From NCBI RefSeq assembly GCF_000226565.1, contig NC_016041.1, positions 3,906,001-3,970,000 on the forward strand: DNA of 64,000 nucleotides. The letters are read 5' to 3'. The notes below the pieces were generated by a model. The model saw nothing but the letters and a program-made list of their open reading frames with translations, did no database searches and had not been told where the DNA came from. The position numbers were made by a program, and so were the translations under genes. This document shows, one piece after another, positions 19,101 through 28,736 of this stretch. Every line of letters begins with the position of its first letter. The first letter of the stretch is position 1. The DNA comes from Glaciecola nitratireducens FR1064 (GTDB lineage: Bacteria; Pseudomonadota; Gammaproteobacteria; Enterobacterales; Alteromonadaceae).

Positions 19101-20468
19101 TTACTGTTTGCCGCGTACGGCGGAGATTACGCTGGCGATAATCACGAATGATAAAGACATCAGTAGCGCTAAAGAAATAGTGCTCATCAGTGCTGGGTTA
19201 CTTTCAGGACCAAAGTTAGCGTCTCCAATGTAATAGTGCATCATCAGGTTCACCAAGCTCATACCCACTAAATTACCGATGGTACGCGATAAATTCATAG
19301 ATGCAGAGGCAACACCGACTTCTTGCTCTTTCACTGCCCCCATGATTGCGCTGTTGTTAGGTGTTGAAAATAAACCGAAACCTAAACCCACTAAGCCCAA
19401 TGACCCGCCGATATAAAATGCCGTTGTATCCGGACTAATTTGGATAAGAAATAAAAAGCCGACGGCAACGATCGAGCAACCGATTGTGGCGATAATTCGA
19501 GGCTGAAAACGGTCTGCTAACTTCCCTGCGAAGGGTGCAACAATTGCCATACAAAGCGCCTGCATCAGCAAAATCTGACCTGCATAAGCGGGACTAAAAC
19601 CTTTGATATATTGTAGATACAAACTAAGTAAAAAAATAATCGCAAAGTTGCTGCCATACATTAGAAAAGAGGTTGATAGTGATAAGCTAAAGACTCGGCT
19701 CTCTCGAAACATTTGTACCCGAATCAAAGGCTGCCGGTCTCGACTCTGATGCACAATAAACCCAACTAAACTTAACAACGAAACAAGCAGCAAAGCAAAA
19801 CCTAGCAAACTCGGTAGCTTACTCAAACCATAAACCAAGGTGCATGCAAAGGTGATAAAAATAGCGGACCCTATCCAATCAAACCGTGAGTGATGCTCGT
19901 TTTTCCATTCTCCATGCAGCTTTAACTTCATCAATATGAGCAGCGCAATCACCAGTGGAATTTGAAAATAGAACACGGCGCGCCACCCCAATAATTCTGT
20001 CAGCCAACCGCCTACCGCGGGAGCAAGGGTCAAGCCAATATAGACGCACGCAGCCAGCACACCGAGCGCAGCACCGCGCTTATGGGAGGGCGTAACCGAG
20101 GTAATGATCGCCACACCTGTGCTGAAAATCATGGCGCCTGCTGCGCCCTGCATAAAGCGCCAGAACAATATCCAATCAATGTCAGTCCCAATTGCGCACA
20201 TTAATGCACTGAGCGCGTTAAGCAAAAGCCCGTAAGCATAGACACGCTTTCTTCCGTAATTATCAGCTAACTTGCCAAACGGAAGCATAAACGCAACATT
20301 AGCCAAGATGTATAAGGTAGGCAACCAAGACACCTTTATAGCACTTGCTTGTAAATCCTCAGCTAACACTGGAATAGCGACATTCACTGCCGCCATGCCC
20401 ATGGGCGCAATAAGGTAACCGATGCAGACGGCTATGAGTGCAACAGTGGTAACGGGAAAACGAGACAA
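19101..20468 (-). CDS. MFS drug-resistance transporter, DHA2-like
   Basis: 455 residues, highly hydrophobic, with about 14 predicted membrane spans. The MFS motif A appears as GKLADNYGRKR in the loop between spans 2 and 3, and WRAVFYFQIP lies after span 6. These and the length suit the EmrB/QacA group of proton-coupled drug exporters. The substrate is unknown. It is monocistronic, upstream of (and transcribed in the same direction as) nothing on its strand for over 100 bases, and lies next to the yheU gene. Confidence 0.85.
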   Translation of the reverse strand: MSRFPVTTVALIAVCIGYLIAPMGMAAVNVAIPVLAEDLQASAIKVSWLPTLYILANVAFMLPFGKLADNYGRKRVYAYGLLLNALSALMCAIGTDIDWILFWRFMQGAAGAMIFSTGVAIITSVTPSHKRGAALGVLAACVYIGLTLAPAVGGWLTELLGWRAVFYFQIPLVIALLILMKLKLHGEWKNEHHSRFDWIGSAIFITFACTLVYGLSKLPSLLGFALLLVSLLSLVGFIVHQSRDRQPLIRVQMFRESRVFSLSLSTSFLMYGSNFAIIFLLSLYLQYIKGFSPAYAGQILLMQALCMAIVAPFAGKLADRFQPRIIATIGCSIVAVGFLFLIQISPDTTAFYIGGSLGLVGLGFGLFSTPNNSAIMGAVKEQEVGVASASMNLSRTIGNLVGMSLVNLMMHYYIGDANFGPESNPALMSTISLALLMSLSFVIIASVISAVRGKQ

Positions 20469-20590
20469 AGAAAGATCCTAGATTAAAAAATTAATGGATG
20501 TTGAAAGCGGTAACATCCTATCCTAGCTGGAGCAATTGACGCTGATAGGTAGCTACACGTTTATGTTCAGCACTTTATGTAAATATGGGG

Positions 20591-20797
20591 CTATGGTTTT
20601 TCAATAATATTCACACTTTCATGCTCTTCCGAATATTCAATCACAATATCGCCAGACCTTAGCTGTTCTATAATTTGCTCTACTTTTTCCTGCAAACCTA
20701 TTTCAACTTCGCCGTAGTCTGTGCCCTCACGTAATACAAAGCTTTCAACTAGGCTCTGAAGTGTTTCCTCATCAATCGAGTCAAAGGGAATGATCAT
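20591..20797 (-). CDS. yheU: YheU family protein (UPF0270)
   Basis: 68 residues beginning MIIPFDSI, with a REGTDYGE motif typical of YheU. Its ATG overlaps the stop of yheT by 4 bases, the same gene order as in E. coli. The molecular function is unknown. Confidence 0.9.
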   Translation of the reverse strand: MIIPFDSIDEETLQSLVESFVLREGTDYGEVEIGLQEKVEQIIEQLRSGDIVIEYSEEHESVNIIEKP

Positions 20798-21849
20798 ACG
20801 TTTATCTCAGTTTTGTTTGCTGTTTCGGTGGACGAAATTCGTTGATACTGTTCTTCAAAAAACTGAGATATACGGTCCTGAAGCCACAGTTTTGGGGTGA
20901 AAGGTGTTCCATGTAAAAATCCTACATGCCCGCCTTTCTCACTCAATTCATAAGCCACTGACTTAGATAACTGATTATCGCTCGGAACGACAGACTCTGT
21001 CATAAAAGGGTCGTCCTTTGCGTGCAACACCAGCGTGTTGGTGGTGATATTTTTCAGCATTGGCATTGCGCTGCATTGCTCATAGTAGTCATCTGCGCCA
21101 TCGAACCCATGAAGCTGCGAAGTAACCTCCTGATCAAATTCTCTGAACGTTGATAGTGCTTTTACCTCATTAGAATTAATGCTTAGCAAATGCCGCATAT
21201 CCATGCGCCGCATTTTTTCAAGTAAGTTTTGTTTCATGCTATTAAGCAGGTAATGTTGATACAAACGTGAAAATCCGCGCTGCATTCGCAGTGCGCATTC
21301 AGCCAACAATAATGGCGCTGATACCGCTACAGCTGCGCAAAGCACTTTTTGTCCAGCGGTTTCACTTAACAGTTTTAGCAGCATATTGCCGCCTAGCGAG
21401 TAACCAACCGCAAACACAGGCAGGTTTGGATAGCGCTGTTTAACATGCGCGATAGTCTGCATTGGGTCTCCTGTTTCGCCTGAATGATATGCACGAGGGG
21501 TTATATTAACTTCATGGCTACAGCTTCTGAAATGCATCAGGGCAACGATAAAACCGTCATTTTTCATACGATTAATAAGATGTCTTGCATAATGCGAATT
21601 TACCGAGCCCTCAAGACCATGGAATACAACCACAACGCCCTTAGCAACTTTAGGAGAAAGACTGTCAGGCAAACACCACGCAATATCAAGAAAATCGCCG
21701 TCCGGCGTGCTGATACGTTCATTCGTGGTGTTTAAATCTGGTTTTTTCATCATGTAACGCGGCCAAATAGTTTGGATATTCGCATTGCGAGCCCAACTTG
21801 GTGCCTTAAATGTGGATGACACAACCTTACCGAATTTACTCCTAAACAT
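20794..21849 (-). CDS. yheT: YheT-family alpha/beta hydrolase
   Basis: 351 residues. The nucleophile elbow is GYSLGGNML, and a HGLEG oxyanion motif, an acidic DDPFM segment and a late GGHVGF histidine complete a typical alpha/beta-hydrolase triad. The family (E. coli YheT, yeast Eht1/Eeb1-like) includes esterases and medium-chain acyltransferases; the physiological substrate is unknown. It sits between yheS and yheU in a conserved operon. Confidence 0.9.
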   Translation of the reverse strand: MFRSKFGKVVSSTFKAPSWARNANIQTIWPRYMMKKPDLNTTNERISTPDGDFLDIAWCLPDSLSPKVAKGVVVVFHGLEGSVNSHYARHLINRMKNDGFIVALMHFRSCSHEVNITPRAYHSGETGDPMQTIAHVKQRYPNLPVFAVGYSLGGNMLLKLLSETAGQKVLCAAVAVSAPLLLAECALRMQRGFSRLYQHYLLNSMKQNLLEKMRRMDMRHLLSINSNEVKALSTFREFDQEVTSQLHGFDGADDYYEQCSAMPMLKNITTNTLVLHAKDDPFMTESVVPSDNQLSKSVAYELSEKGGHVGFLHGTPFTPKLWLQDRISQFFEEQYQRISSTETANKTEINV

Positions 21850-21949
21850 GCTTCTCCGTTACCTTAATAAACTGTTTTGCCTTGCTTTATTCCTGCGTCC
21901 GAATGCACTGTCGTCACGATTTTCTTGTGCAACTATATCCCCTTTATAC

Positions 21950-23920
21950 TTATAAACTTTTTTCAAATTCAGTTGAAGCTACTTCTAATTTTTCTTGCGC
22001 ATCAAGCCACAACAATTCAGCTTCCTCTAACTGCGCTTTGTAACTCGCCTGCTTACTTAATACGTCAGTGAGTCTATTTTTGTTTTCAGCATCGTATAAA
22101 GTAGTATCACTTAATTCTACTTCCAACTCAGTCAATTGCTGAGTGCAATTTTCCATGCGCTTTTCTTCTTTACTAATAACATCACGAAATTGCTTAGTGG
22201 CATGTCGAAACTCAGCTTCCATTCGCTTACGCGTTTTTCTGTCAACTTCACTCGCCGCTTTTTGAGGTGTAGCACCTGAATTTGAATCATTACCTGCGGC
22301 AGAACTATTGCTTGCGCCAGTGCTCAATTTGTCATTTGTTTTATTGCTGTTGGCACTGCTAAACAACCATTTTTTGTAGTCATCGAGATCGCCATCAAAT
22401 GTGCTCACTGCACCACTATCCACCAAGTAGAACTCATCGCATACCGAGGACAGCAAAAACCTATCGTGTGAGACCAATACCATCGCGCCTTCAAAAGCTT
22501 GCAGCGCGAAGGTTAGGGCATGCCGCATTTCCATATCTAAGTGGTTAGTTGGTTCATCGAGCAGTAATAAGTTCGGCTTTTGGAAAACAACTAAGGCTAG
22601 TACTAATCTTGCTTTTTCACCACCGGACATAGGCGCAACGGGCTTTAAGGCCTCGTCACCGTGAAAGCCAAAGCCACCTAAATAGTCTCTTATTTGCTGT
22701 TCTGTTAGGGTTTTATCCAAGCGAAAAATATGATCATAAGCCGAACTTTGTAAGTGTAACAATTCAACTTGATGCTGCGCAAAATAGCCAATGGTCAAGC
22801 CTGCCGATGTTTCGTATTCACCTCGTAAAGGTGTCAACTCTTCAGCTAATAATTTAATGAAAGTTGACTTACCCGCGCCGTTTTTACCCAATAAACCGAT
22901 GCGACTACCGGGAACCAAGTTCATTTTCACCTGTTTTAAAATGACATTATCAGCATAACCCACCTGCACTTCTTCCATTCGCACTAATGGATTAGGCAGC
23001 TTTTCCGGCGGTTTAAATGAAAACTGAAATCCTGAGGTTTGATGCACGGGTAAAATATCCTGCATTTTTTCAAGTTGTTTCATTCTGCTTTGAGCTTGTT
23101 TAGCTTTACTTGCTTTGGCTTTAAAACGAGTTATGAAAGAATTTAAGTGCGCTTTTTTGCGCTCTTGCTTCTCATATTCGCTGGCTTGCAGACGCATACG
23201 CTCAGCACGTTGTCTCTCATAGCTCGAATAATTCCCCGAGTAGCTGATTAAATTCTGCTGCTCAAAACTGATAATCGTATTCACGCAGGCATCAATAAAG
23301 GATTTGTCGTGGGAGATGAGTAGCAAGGTGCCTTTGTAGCGCTGTATCCAAGTTTCGAGCCAAATTACGGCATCTAAATCGAGGTGGTTAGTGGGTTCAT
23401 CCAGAAGCAATAAATCCGAATCACACAGCAGAGCTTGCGCCAAATTTAAGCGCATTCTCCATCCACCAGAAAAGCTACTGACAGGCAATTGAAGCTGTTC
23501 GTTTTTAAAGCCTAGTCCTGACAAAATGGTTGAGGCTCTCGCTTCAACATCATAAGCGCCAAGTTGGGCAAGCAAATCATGTAAATGGCCGATTTTATCG
23601 CCATCATGGGCAATTTCGGCTTCTGCAAGTTCAGCCTGCAATTGACGCAGCCTTGTATCGCCATCAATAGCATAATCGATTGCTGAACGTTTAGTACCCG
23701 GCGTTTCTTGTGCCACCGACACAATATGCCACCCTTTGGGTACTAAGCAGTCACCCATGTCAGCCTGAAGTTCGCCGCGAAGCAATCCGAATAAGGTTGA
23801 CTTTCCACATCCATTCGCACCGATCACGCCTACTTTGTGGCCCGGATAAATTTCTACATTGGCTTGCTTGATTAGTTCTTTAACACCGCGCTGTAGCGAC
23901 AAGTTTTGTATTTGAATCAT
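21950..23920 (-). CDS. yheS: ABC-F family ATPase YheS
   Basis: 656 residues with two ABC cassettes and no membrane segments. Walker A motifs are GANGCGKST (about 34-42) and GKNGAGKST (about 345-353); signatures are SGGWRMRLNLAQ and SGGEKARLVLA; both Walker B motifs read LLLDEPTNHLD. The linker (about 240-300) is the charged P-site tRNA-interaction motif of ABC-F proteins, and a basic coiled-coil tail covers the last 100 residues after a Ser/Asn-rich spacer. ABC-F proteins bind the ribosomal E-site and adjust translation; YheS has been linked to relief of nascent-chain stalling. Confidence 0.92.
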   Translation of the reverse strand: MIQIQNLSLQRGVKELIKQANVEIYPGHKVGVIGANGCGKSTLFGLLRGELQADMGDCLVPKGWHIVSVAQETPGTKRSAIDYAIDGDTRLRQLQAELAEAEIAHDGDKIGHLHDLLAQLGAYDVEARASTILSGLGFKNEQLQLPVSSFSGGWRMRLNLAQALLCDSDLLLLDEPTNHLDLDAVIWLETWIQRYKGTLLLISHDKSFIDACVNTIISFEQQNLISYSGNYSSYERQRAERMRLQASEYEKQERKKAHLNSFITRFKAKASKAKQAQSRMKQLEKMQDILPVHQTSGFQFSFKPPEKLPNPLVRMEEVQVGYADNVILKQVKMNLVPGSRIGLLGKNGAGKSTFIKLLAEELTPLRGEYETSAGLTIGYFAQHQVELLHLQSSAYDHIFRLDKTLTEQQIRDYLGGFGFHGDEALKPVAPMSGGEKARLVLALVVFQKPNLLLLDEPTNHLDMEMRHALTFALQAFEGAMVLVSHDRFLLSSVCDEFYLVDSGAVSTFDGDLDDYKKWLFSSANSNKTNDKLSTGASNSSAAGNDSNSGATPQKAASEVDRKTRKRMEAEFRHATKQFRDVISKEEKRMENCTQQLTELEVELSDTTLYDAENKNRLTDVLSKQASYKAQLEEAELLWLDAQEKLEVASTEFEKSL

Positions 23921-24124
23921 TTATTAGTTACGGCTTCTTAACGAGTTATACAGAAAGGCTCATGGCTATAGGATACCATTCAACAGTCTGGGTCAAAAGA
24001 ACAATAAAAACGCTGAATAGCTTGGCACAGGATGGACTAGTACAAAGATAAATAGATAAGTTTTTGCACTGTTCCTGAGTCATCCGCGTATACTAGGCAA
24101 ATCTCCTGAAAACTAGAGAGGGTT

Positions 24125-24328
24125 ATGAGTAATAAAAACCGTAAAAGATTCATTGCTGGTGCTACGTGCCCATCATGTAAAAGCCTCGATTCATTGATGT
24201 TATTTTTCGAAAACAACGTTGAGAAATTAGCTTGTGTGAAATGCGATTATAAAGAAACACAAACAGATAAAAATGTGACCTCTGCTACCAGAGCGTCCGA
24301 GAGTGTCATCGGTGTTTTTAAACCCTAG
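24125..24328 (+). CDS. yheV: YheV family zinc-ribbon protein (DUF2387)
   Basis: 67 residues. KRFIAGATCPSC near the start and CVKCDY form a four-cysteine zinc ribbon, and the C-terminal VIGVFKP matches E. coli YheV. AGAGAGG lies upstream of the ATG. It is divergent from yheS with about 200 bases between. The biochemical role is unknown. Confidence 0.9.
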   Translation: MSNKNRKRFIAGATCPSCKSLDSLMLFFENNVEKLACVKCDYKETQTDKNVTSATRASESVIGVFKP

Positions 24329-24428
24329 GTGCAATGAAGTTTTCTTGCTCAGCCATGATTAAAGTGTTATTTTTTTGAGAAATATGTGATTCAAGGACGA
24401 ATGCGGCTCTACTTTCAAGGTAATACGC

Positions 24429-25253
24429 TTGCTGACTCGTACTTTGTTATTTTTCATAATCTCGTTTGACCTGTTCGCAAGTGAACGGGCACTGGTGATA
24501 TACACCGAAGAGTTCCCCCCTTATAACTTCTCAGTAAATAACGAAATAACCGGAATCAATATACTTCTGGTGAAAGCCGCTTGCGAAGAAGCACAAATTA
24601 AATGTGTTTTTCAAATACTACCATGGAACAGAGCAATGAGAATGGCCTTAGAAGGGCCCAACACAGCCCTAGTATCGACCGCTAGAACCGCAGAGCGTGA
24701 GGATTTGTTTCAATGGGTGGGGCCATTCATATCAGGCCAAAACTGCATTTATAAGTTAGCCAGTAGAACCGACATTGATATTCCAAATATTGATGCTGCA
24801 AAAAACTATATCATGGGGGCCTCAACAGACTCAGCCTATAAAGAAACACTGGCGAGTTTGGGCTTTAAAGAAGGCAAGAACCTTAATTTATATCAAGGGA
24901 AATATAGTCAATTGCGCCCGTTCGCAGCGCAAAGAGTAGACTTAATTATTGGCTCAGCTACCAGTATCCAATTGCAACTTAGTCATGGAGAGCTAGAATT
25001 AGAAGAGATAATTCCAGTCGCAAAAATTGATAGTAATTTGCATCACAGGAATTATCTGGCACTACACCCAGCAATCGATAAAGACGTCATCGACAAACTT
25101 CAGTCATCGCTAGAACGCCTTATTACCTCCGGTACAGCAGGCAAATTTGAACTTGAATTTGTAAAACCTATTGCCGCCGGTTCACCGACTAACGAGAACT
25201 CTGCTCTTTGGAATTCTTGCATGAAAGAACGTCAACCGTTGAGCATCCAATAA
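24429..25253 (+). CDS. Periplasmic solute-binding protein, amino-acid (SBP_bac_3) type
   Basis: 274 residues. TTG start at 24429 supported by AAGG 8 bases upstream and by a signal peptide that begins there (cleavage after FAS, about residue 18). The EEFPPYNF and GINILLVKAACEEA segments and the WNRAMRMA motif are typical of the PBPb family. There are no permease genes nearby, so it is more likely an orphan binding or sensory protein than part of an ABC importer. Its role is inferred from fold only. Confidence 0.8.
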   Translation: MLTRTLLFFIISFDLFASERALVIYTEEFPPYNFSVNNEITGINILLVKAACEEAQIKCVFQILPWNRAMRMALEGPNTALVSTARTAEREDLFQWVGPFISGQNCIYKLASRTDIDIPNIDAAKNYIMGASTDSAYKETLASLGFKEGKNLNLYQGKYSQLRPFAAQRVDLIIGSATSIQLQLSHGELELEEIIPVAKIDSNLHHRNYLALHPAIDKDVIDKLQSSLERLITSGTAGKFELEFVKPIAAGSPTNENSALWNSCMKERQPLSIQ

Positions 25254-25278
25254 TAAATCAAGCGAAAATCAAGGGAAA

Positions 25279-25338
25279 AAATCAAGGGGTCAGGTTACTT
25301 GAAACGCCATCGTTTCAAGTAACCTGACCCCTTGATTT
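25279..25338. repeat. REP/RAYT-like perfect palindrome (28-bp arms, 4-base loop)
   Basis: Arms at 25279-25306 and 25311-25338 are perfect reverse complements around CCAT, with GGGGTCAGGTTACTTG and its complement at the core. Palindromes built on a GGGGTCAG/CTGACCCC core are typical partners of REP-associated tyrosine transposases in gammaproteobacteria; that link is from general knowledge. The left arm also follows a partial direct repeat of its first 9 bases (25267-25275). It lies 26 bases after the solute-binding-protein stop and could also act as a terminator. Confidence 0.8.
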
Positions 25339-25437
25339 CGTTTTATATCTTGCTTGTTGGAGGCAAGTAAGGTGAACTGTGCTAATCTGATTAACACGCG
25401 TAGCGTCACGCAAAATAAATATTTACAAAGGCAAATT

Positions 25438-26115
25438 ATGGTCCCGTGGGTTGAACTAGGTAAAGCGCAAATTCCGAACAATGGCGGTGAGTTAAAATTT
25501 TCACAGCGTGGTGAGGAGTTTTCTATTCGACTGTCAGGTATTCGCGGCGAATTGATGAATAGTCGCGTTTACAATTCAGAGAAAGAGCTTTCTCGACTCG
25601 GTTGTGCTCATTTGAAGTCAACGAACAAGGCGCACGTGTTAGTAGGCGGTTTAGGTATGGGATATACCTTAGCTGCTGCACTTAATATGGTTAATGACAG
25701 TGCCCAAGTTACCGTGGCTGAACTCATTCCTGAAGTTGTTACTTGGAATCAGGGCCCACTAGGTAATTGCGCAGGAAACCCACTAAATGACCCACGCACA
25801 AAAGTGCACGTTGGCGACGTTAAAGAGCAGTTAATATCCCATCAACCCACCTTTGATGCCGTCCTACTTGATGTCGATAACGGCCCAGAAGGCTTAACTC
25901 AATCCGACAATAATTGGATTTATTCACCAGCCGGTCTGCAAGATATCTATAAGATGCTGCGACCGAAAGGCGTATTAGCGATATGGTCGGCAGGTCCAGA
26001 TCGTTTGTTCTCTTTAAGACTAAAAAAAGCGGGGTTTGAGGTAAGCACACAGGTTGTGAGAGCGCGCCCGGGAAAAGGCAGCAAACACACCATTTTTCTC
26101 GCAAAGAAGCGCTAG
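25438..26115 (+). CDS. Spermidine-synthase-like methyltransferase-fold protein
   Basis: 225 residues from the ATG at 25438, chosen because AAAGG lies 6 bases upstream and the family begins MxPWxELG; an in-frame TTG at 25354 is less likely. The Rossmann core has VLVGGLGMGYTL, an acidic end of strand 2 (VAELIPEV) and VLLDVDNGPEG. This resembles SpeE-family aminopropyltransferases but is shorter and lacks the N-terminal beta-domain. No polyamine genes are adjacent. The actual substrate is unknown. Confidence 0.75.
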   Translation: MVPWVELGKAQIPNNGGELKFSQRGEEFSIRLSGIRGELMNSRVYNSEKELSRLGCAHLKSTNKAHVLVGGLGMGYTLAAALNMVNDSAQVTVAELIPEVVTWNQGPLGNCAGNPLNDPRTKVHVGDVKEQLISHQPTFDAVLLDVDNGPEGLTQSDNNWIYSPAGLQDIYKMLRPKGVLAIWSAGPDRLFSLRLKKAGFEVSTQVVRARPGKGSKHTIFLAKKR

Positions 26116-26145
26116 AAAGGTCCTCTGTGGAAAGTCGGTAAAATC

Positions 26146-26175
26146 AAATAAAGGTAGCTTGCTATTTTTTTATTT
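26146..26175 (+). terminator. Intrinsic terminator after the SpeE-like gene
   Basis: AAATAAA-GG-TAGC pairs with GCTA-TTT-TTTATTT across a two-base loop, giving a stem ending in a run of seven T. It is about 30 bases after the SpeE-like stop and just before the rhomboid gene. Confidence 0.55.
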
Positions 26176-26192
26176 GCCCTCAAATTATACAA

Positions 26193-26888
26193 ATGAAAAA
26201 ACTATCGCTCAAAAATAGTATCTTAATAACCGCTTTCACTGTCGGCATTATCTGGTGCATCAAATCCTCTGAATTTATATTTCATATAGATCTCTCTTGG
26301 CTCGGCGTTTACCCTCAAACTATACATGGTTTATTAGGAATATTAGCGGCACCGCTCATTCACGGCTCCTTAGAACATATTTTCAACAATACCTTACCAA
26401 TGCTCGTATTAGGTACTTTACTGCTATATGGTTACCCCAAAAGTCGCTGGCGCGTTTTGGCGACAATATGGATACTCTCTGGAGTTGGGGTTTGGCTGTT
26501 TGGTCGAGAAAGCTATCACATAGGTGCAAGTGGATTAACCCATGGTGTATTTTTCTACTTACTGGTAGTCAGTATGTTTCGTCGCGATAAACGCTCAGTA
26601 GCTATAATGATGACAGCATTCTTTCTGTATGGTGGTATGACAATGACTATTTTTCCTAGAGAAGAAGGTATTTCGTTTGAATATCATTTCTTTGGTGCCC
26701 TTGCTGGTGCGTTTAGCGCTGTACTTTGGCACTCGCTTGACCCTAAGCCAAAAATGAAAACCTATGAATGGGAAAAACAACCAGAAAGCGATGATCCGAT
26801 TATTGGCGACGCATGGCAAATAAATGAACAATCCATAGATCCGAACATCCAAGGACACTCTCACAGCAGCCATAAGGAAAAACATTAG
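26193..26888 (+). CDS. Rhomboid-family intramembrane serine protease
   Basis: 231 residues with about six membrane spans. The catalytic dyad is visible: Ser113 in GASG and His165 in EYHFFGAL; the HGSLEHIFNN segment (about 57-66) is the loop/TM2 motif of rhomboids. The C-terminal 45 residues are hydrophilic and cytoplasmic. It should cleave membrane proteins within or near their transmembrane helix. The stop is one base before the next ATG, so it is co-transcribed with the thioesterase. Confidence 0.88.
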   Translation: MKKLSLKNSILITAFTVGIIWCIKSSEFIFHIDLSWLGVYPQTIHGLLGILAAPLIHGSLEHIFNNTLPMLVLGTLLLYGYPKSRWRVLATIWILSGVGVWLFGRESYHIGASGLTHGVFFYLLVVSMFRRDKRSVAIMMTAFFLYGGMTMTIFPREEGISFEYHFFGALAGAFSAVLWHSLDPKPKMKTYEWEKQPESDDPIIGDAWQINEQSIDPNIQGHSHSSHKEKH

Positions 26889-26889
26889 T

Positions 26890-27369
26890 ATGGACCGAGC
26901 AAACACGGAAGTAACAAGCCTACCTCCCTTTGAATTATTATTGCGAGTTAGATATTCAGAATGCGATGCTCAAGAAGTCGTGTTTAACGCAAGATACGCT
27001 GACTATGCAGACTTAGCAGCTACGGAATTTATGCGTGAAGTCATCGGTGGTTACCAAGCCATGATAGGTCAAGGGCTCGACAACCAAGTAGTAAATTTAC
27101 AAATCAGCTGGCAAAACTCCGCTAAATTCGACGATGTTTTGTGTTTGTCGGTGCATACCACTCACGTTGGTAACACCTCATTCACAATGCAGATCACAAT
27201 GAGTGATTGGCTAAGCAAGCGAGCCATCGCAACCGCAGAAATTGTCTATGTGATGCTATCTTCGGCGAGTTTTACTAAAATACCCGTCCCCCAGATAATC
27301 AAAGAGCAGCTGCTAAAGGGAGCGCCAGGAAAGCGCACAAATTTAGCCGGAATTCATATAGATACTTAA
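26890..27369 (+). CDS. Acyl-CoA thioesterase, hotdog fold (4HBT)
   Basis: 159 residues. RYSECDAQEVVFNARYADYADLA is the helix-bearing start of a 4HBT hotdog domain, where the usual D-x2-GHVNNxxY is changed to DAQEVVFNARYADY; the Asp and the Tyr are kept. It likely hydrolyses acyl-CoA esters of unknown chain. Its start follows the rhomboid stop by one base, and its end overlaps the convergent slyX by 4 bases. Confidence 0.85.
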   Translation: MDRANTEVTSLPPFELLLRVRYSECDAQEVVFNARYADYADLAATEFMREVIGGYQAMIGQGLDNQVVNLQISWQNSAKFDDVLCLSVHTTHVGNTSFTMQITMSDWLSKRAIATAEIVYVMLSSASFTKIPVPQIIKEQLLKGAPGKRTNLAGIHIDT

Positions 27370-27617
27370 TAATGGGGCGGTAAATCATCCCCCTGATCGG
27401 TGTCAGAATCAGCTACTTGCAGTGTTTTTATTTTGTCGACTAAACCTTTTAGCAGGTGTGCTTGACGGTCAAGCATGTATTGCTGGCTGGTAACTATCTC
27501 ATTTAGTTGATCAAAATTATCCTCTTGATACGCTATTTTAAATTCAAGCTGCTCTATGGCAGCTTTCATTTGCTCAATAGTATCATCGGCGGTGTTGTTG
27601 CCTGTTTTATCCGTCAC
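27366..27617 (-). CDS. slyX: SlyX family coiled-coil protein
   Basis: 83 residues, almost entirely a heptad-patterned coiled coil, ending in DDLPPHY, the C-terminal signature of SlyX. Function unknown. In E. coli slyX also lies beside fkpA; here a WD40 lipoprotein gene is inserted between them. Confidence 0.92.
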   Translation of the reverse strand: MTDKTGNNTADDTIEQMKAAIEQLEFKIAYQEDNFDQLNEIVTSQQYMLDRQAHLLKGLVDKIKTLQVADSDTDQGDDLPPHY

Positions 27618-27659
27618 TTAATTTTCTCTTTTACTTAATTTATTGTTGTATTAATACTG

Positions 27660-28637
27660 CTATTTATAAGCCCAATACTCTAAGTTACCGCTGCTTGAAA
27701 TTGACAATACTTCGTTATCAAGAAAGCCAACGCCGTAAACAACTGCAGACTGTGGAGCAGGACCGTCCGAAGGCGCAACTCGCCATTCTTTGATTAACTC
27801 TCCTGTTTGAACATTCCAAAGCGCCAATCGCTTTGCAGGAGAACCAGTTAGTAAGTATTTACCATCATTCGAAAATCTAGCACTCGTAAAAACCCACTGC
27901 CGCTCAATAAAATGCAGTTGGCTAATGGCCTTCCCCGTTTGTGCATCCCAAATTTGACTGTCATCTAGGCTGTCCGAAGTAAACAAGAACCGAGCCTCAT
28001 CATCAATCGCAACCTTTGTAACTCGGTTAGCATGGTTAAAAACATGAACTATCTGTCCGCTGTCGGTATCCCATAAATAGGCTTTGTAATCGTTGCTTCC
28101 TGTCAGCGCATATTTTCCGTTGGGTGAAATATCAACGGTATTTACTTTTTCTTCATGTCCTAAAAACTCGAGACTTCTTCCGGTTTCTGGCTCAAAAAAC
28201 ATCACGTTGCCGTTTGCCTTTCCTACCAAAATCCCTCTACCCTGATTACTGACAGCGATGTCTCGGATGGTGGATTCATCTATGCGCCAAAAGCCCAAAG
28301 GGTCGCCACTGGCCTTATTCCACAGAGCAAAGTTCTCATTGTCTGCCGTAACTACGTGGGATTCGTCAGCCGAAATATGAATGTTGGCAACAATATTGCG
28401 GCCTTCTTCTTGGTGCCGCCAACTGAATAAGGTTTTGTTTTGCGCTAGCGACCAAACAGAAATATCGGCATTGACCCTTGAAATAACGGCGAAGTCACCC
28501 GAGTTACTAATATCGGCAGCATAAACTCCGCTGTCTGAAATAGGTAATTTAGTGTCAGGTTCGGTTTCAGGAACAGAGCAACCTGCACAAATAAGTACAA
28601 AAAGGCAACCAAACGGAAAAAAGACTGTCTTATTCAT
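27660..28637 (-). CDS. WD40-repeat lipoprotein
   Basis: 325 residues. The N-terminus is a lipoprotein signal with the lipobox ICAGC (Cys at about 20). The rest is a beta-propeller of WD40 repeats (for example ALTGSNDYKAYLWD and LLTGSPAKRLALWN) with about seven blades. It is probably an envelope scaffold. It lies between slyX and fkpA and is transcribed away from fkpA, sharing an intergenic promoter region with it. Confidence 0.85.
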   Translation of the reverse strand: MNKTVFFPFGCLFVLICAGCSVPETEPDTKLPISDSGVYAADISNSGDFAVISRVNADISVWSLAQNKTLFSWRHQEEGRNIVANIHISADESHVVTADNENFALWNKASGDPLGFWRIDESTIRDIAVSNQGRGILVGKANGNVMFFEPETGRSLEFLGHEEKVNTVDISPNGKYALTGSNDYKAYLWDTDSGQIVHVFNHANRVTKVAIDDEARFLFTSDSLDDSQIWDAQTGKAISQLHFIERQWVFTSARFSNDGKYLLTGSPAKRLALWNVQTGELIKEWRVAPSDGPAPQSAVVYGVGFLDNEVLSISSSGNLEYWAYK

Positions 28638-28736
28638 TTAAAAATGGGTTTCGCTTTTAGTTTCACACGTTTACTATTAGCAGAGTATATCTTGAATCAC
28701 AACTAACAGCATAACGCTGATTATGGAGAAAATGGA

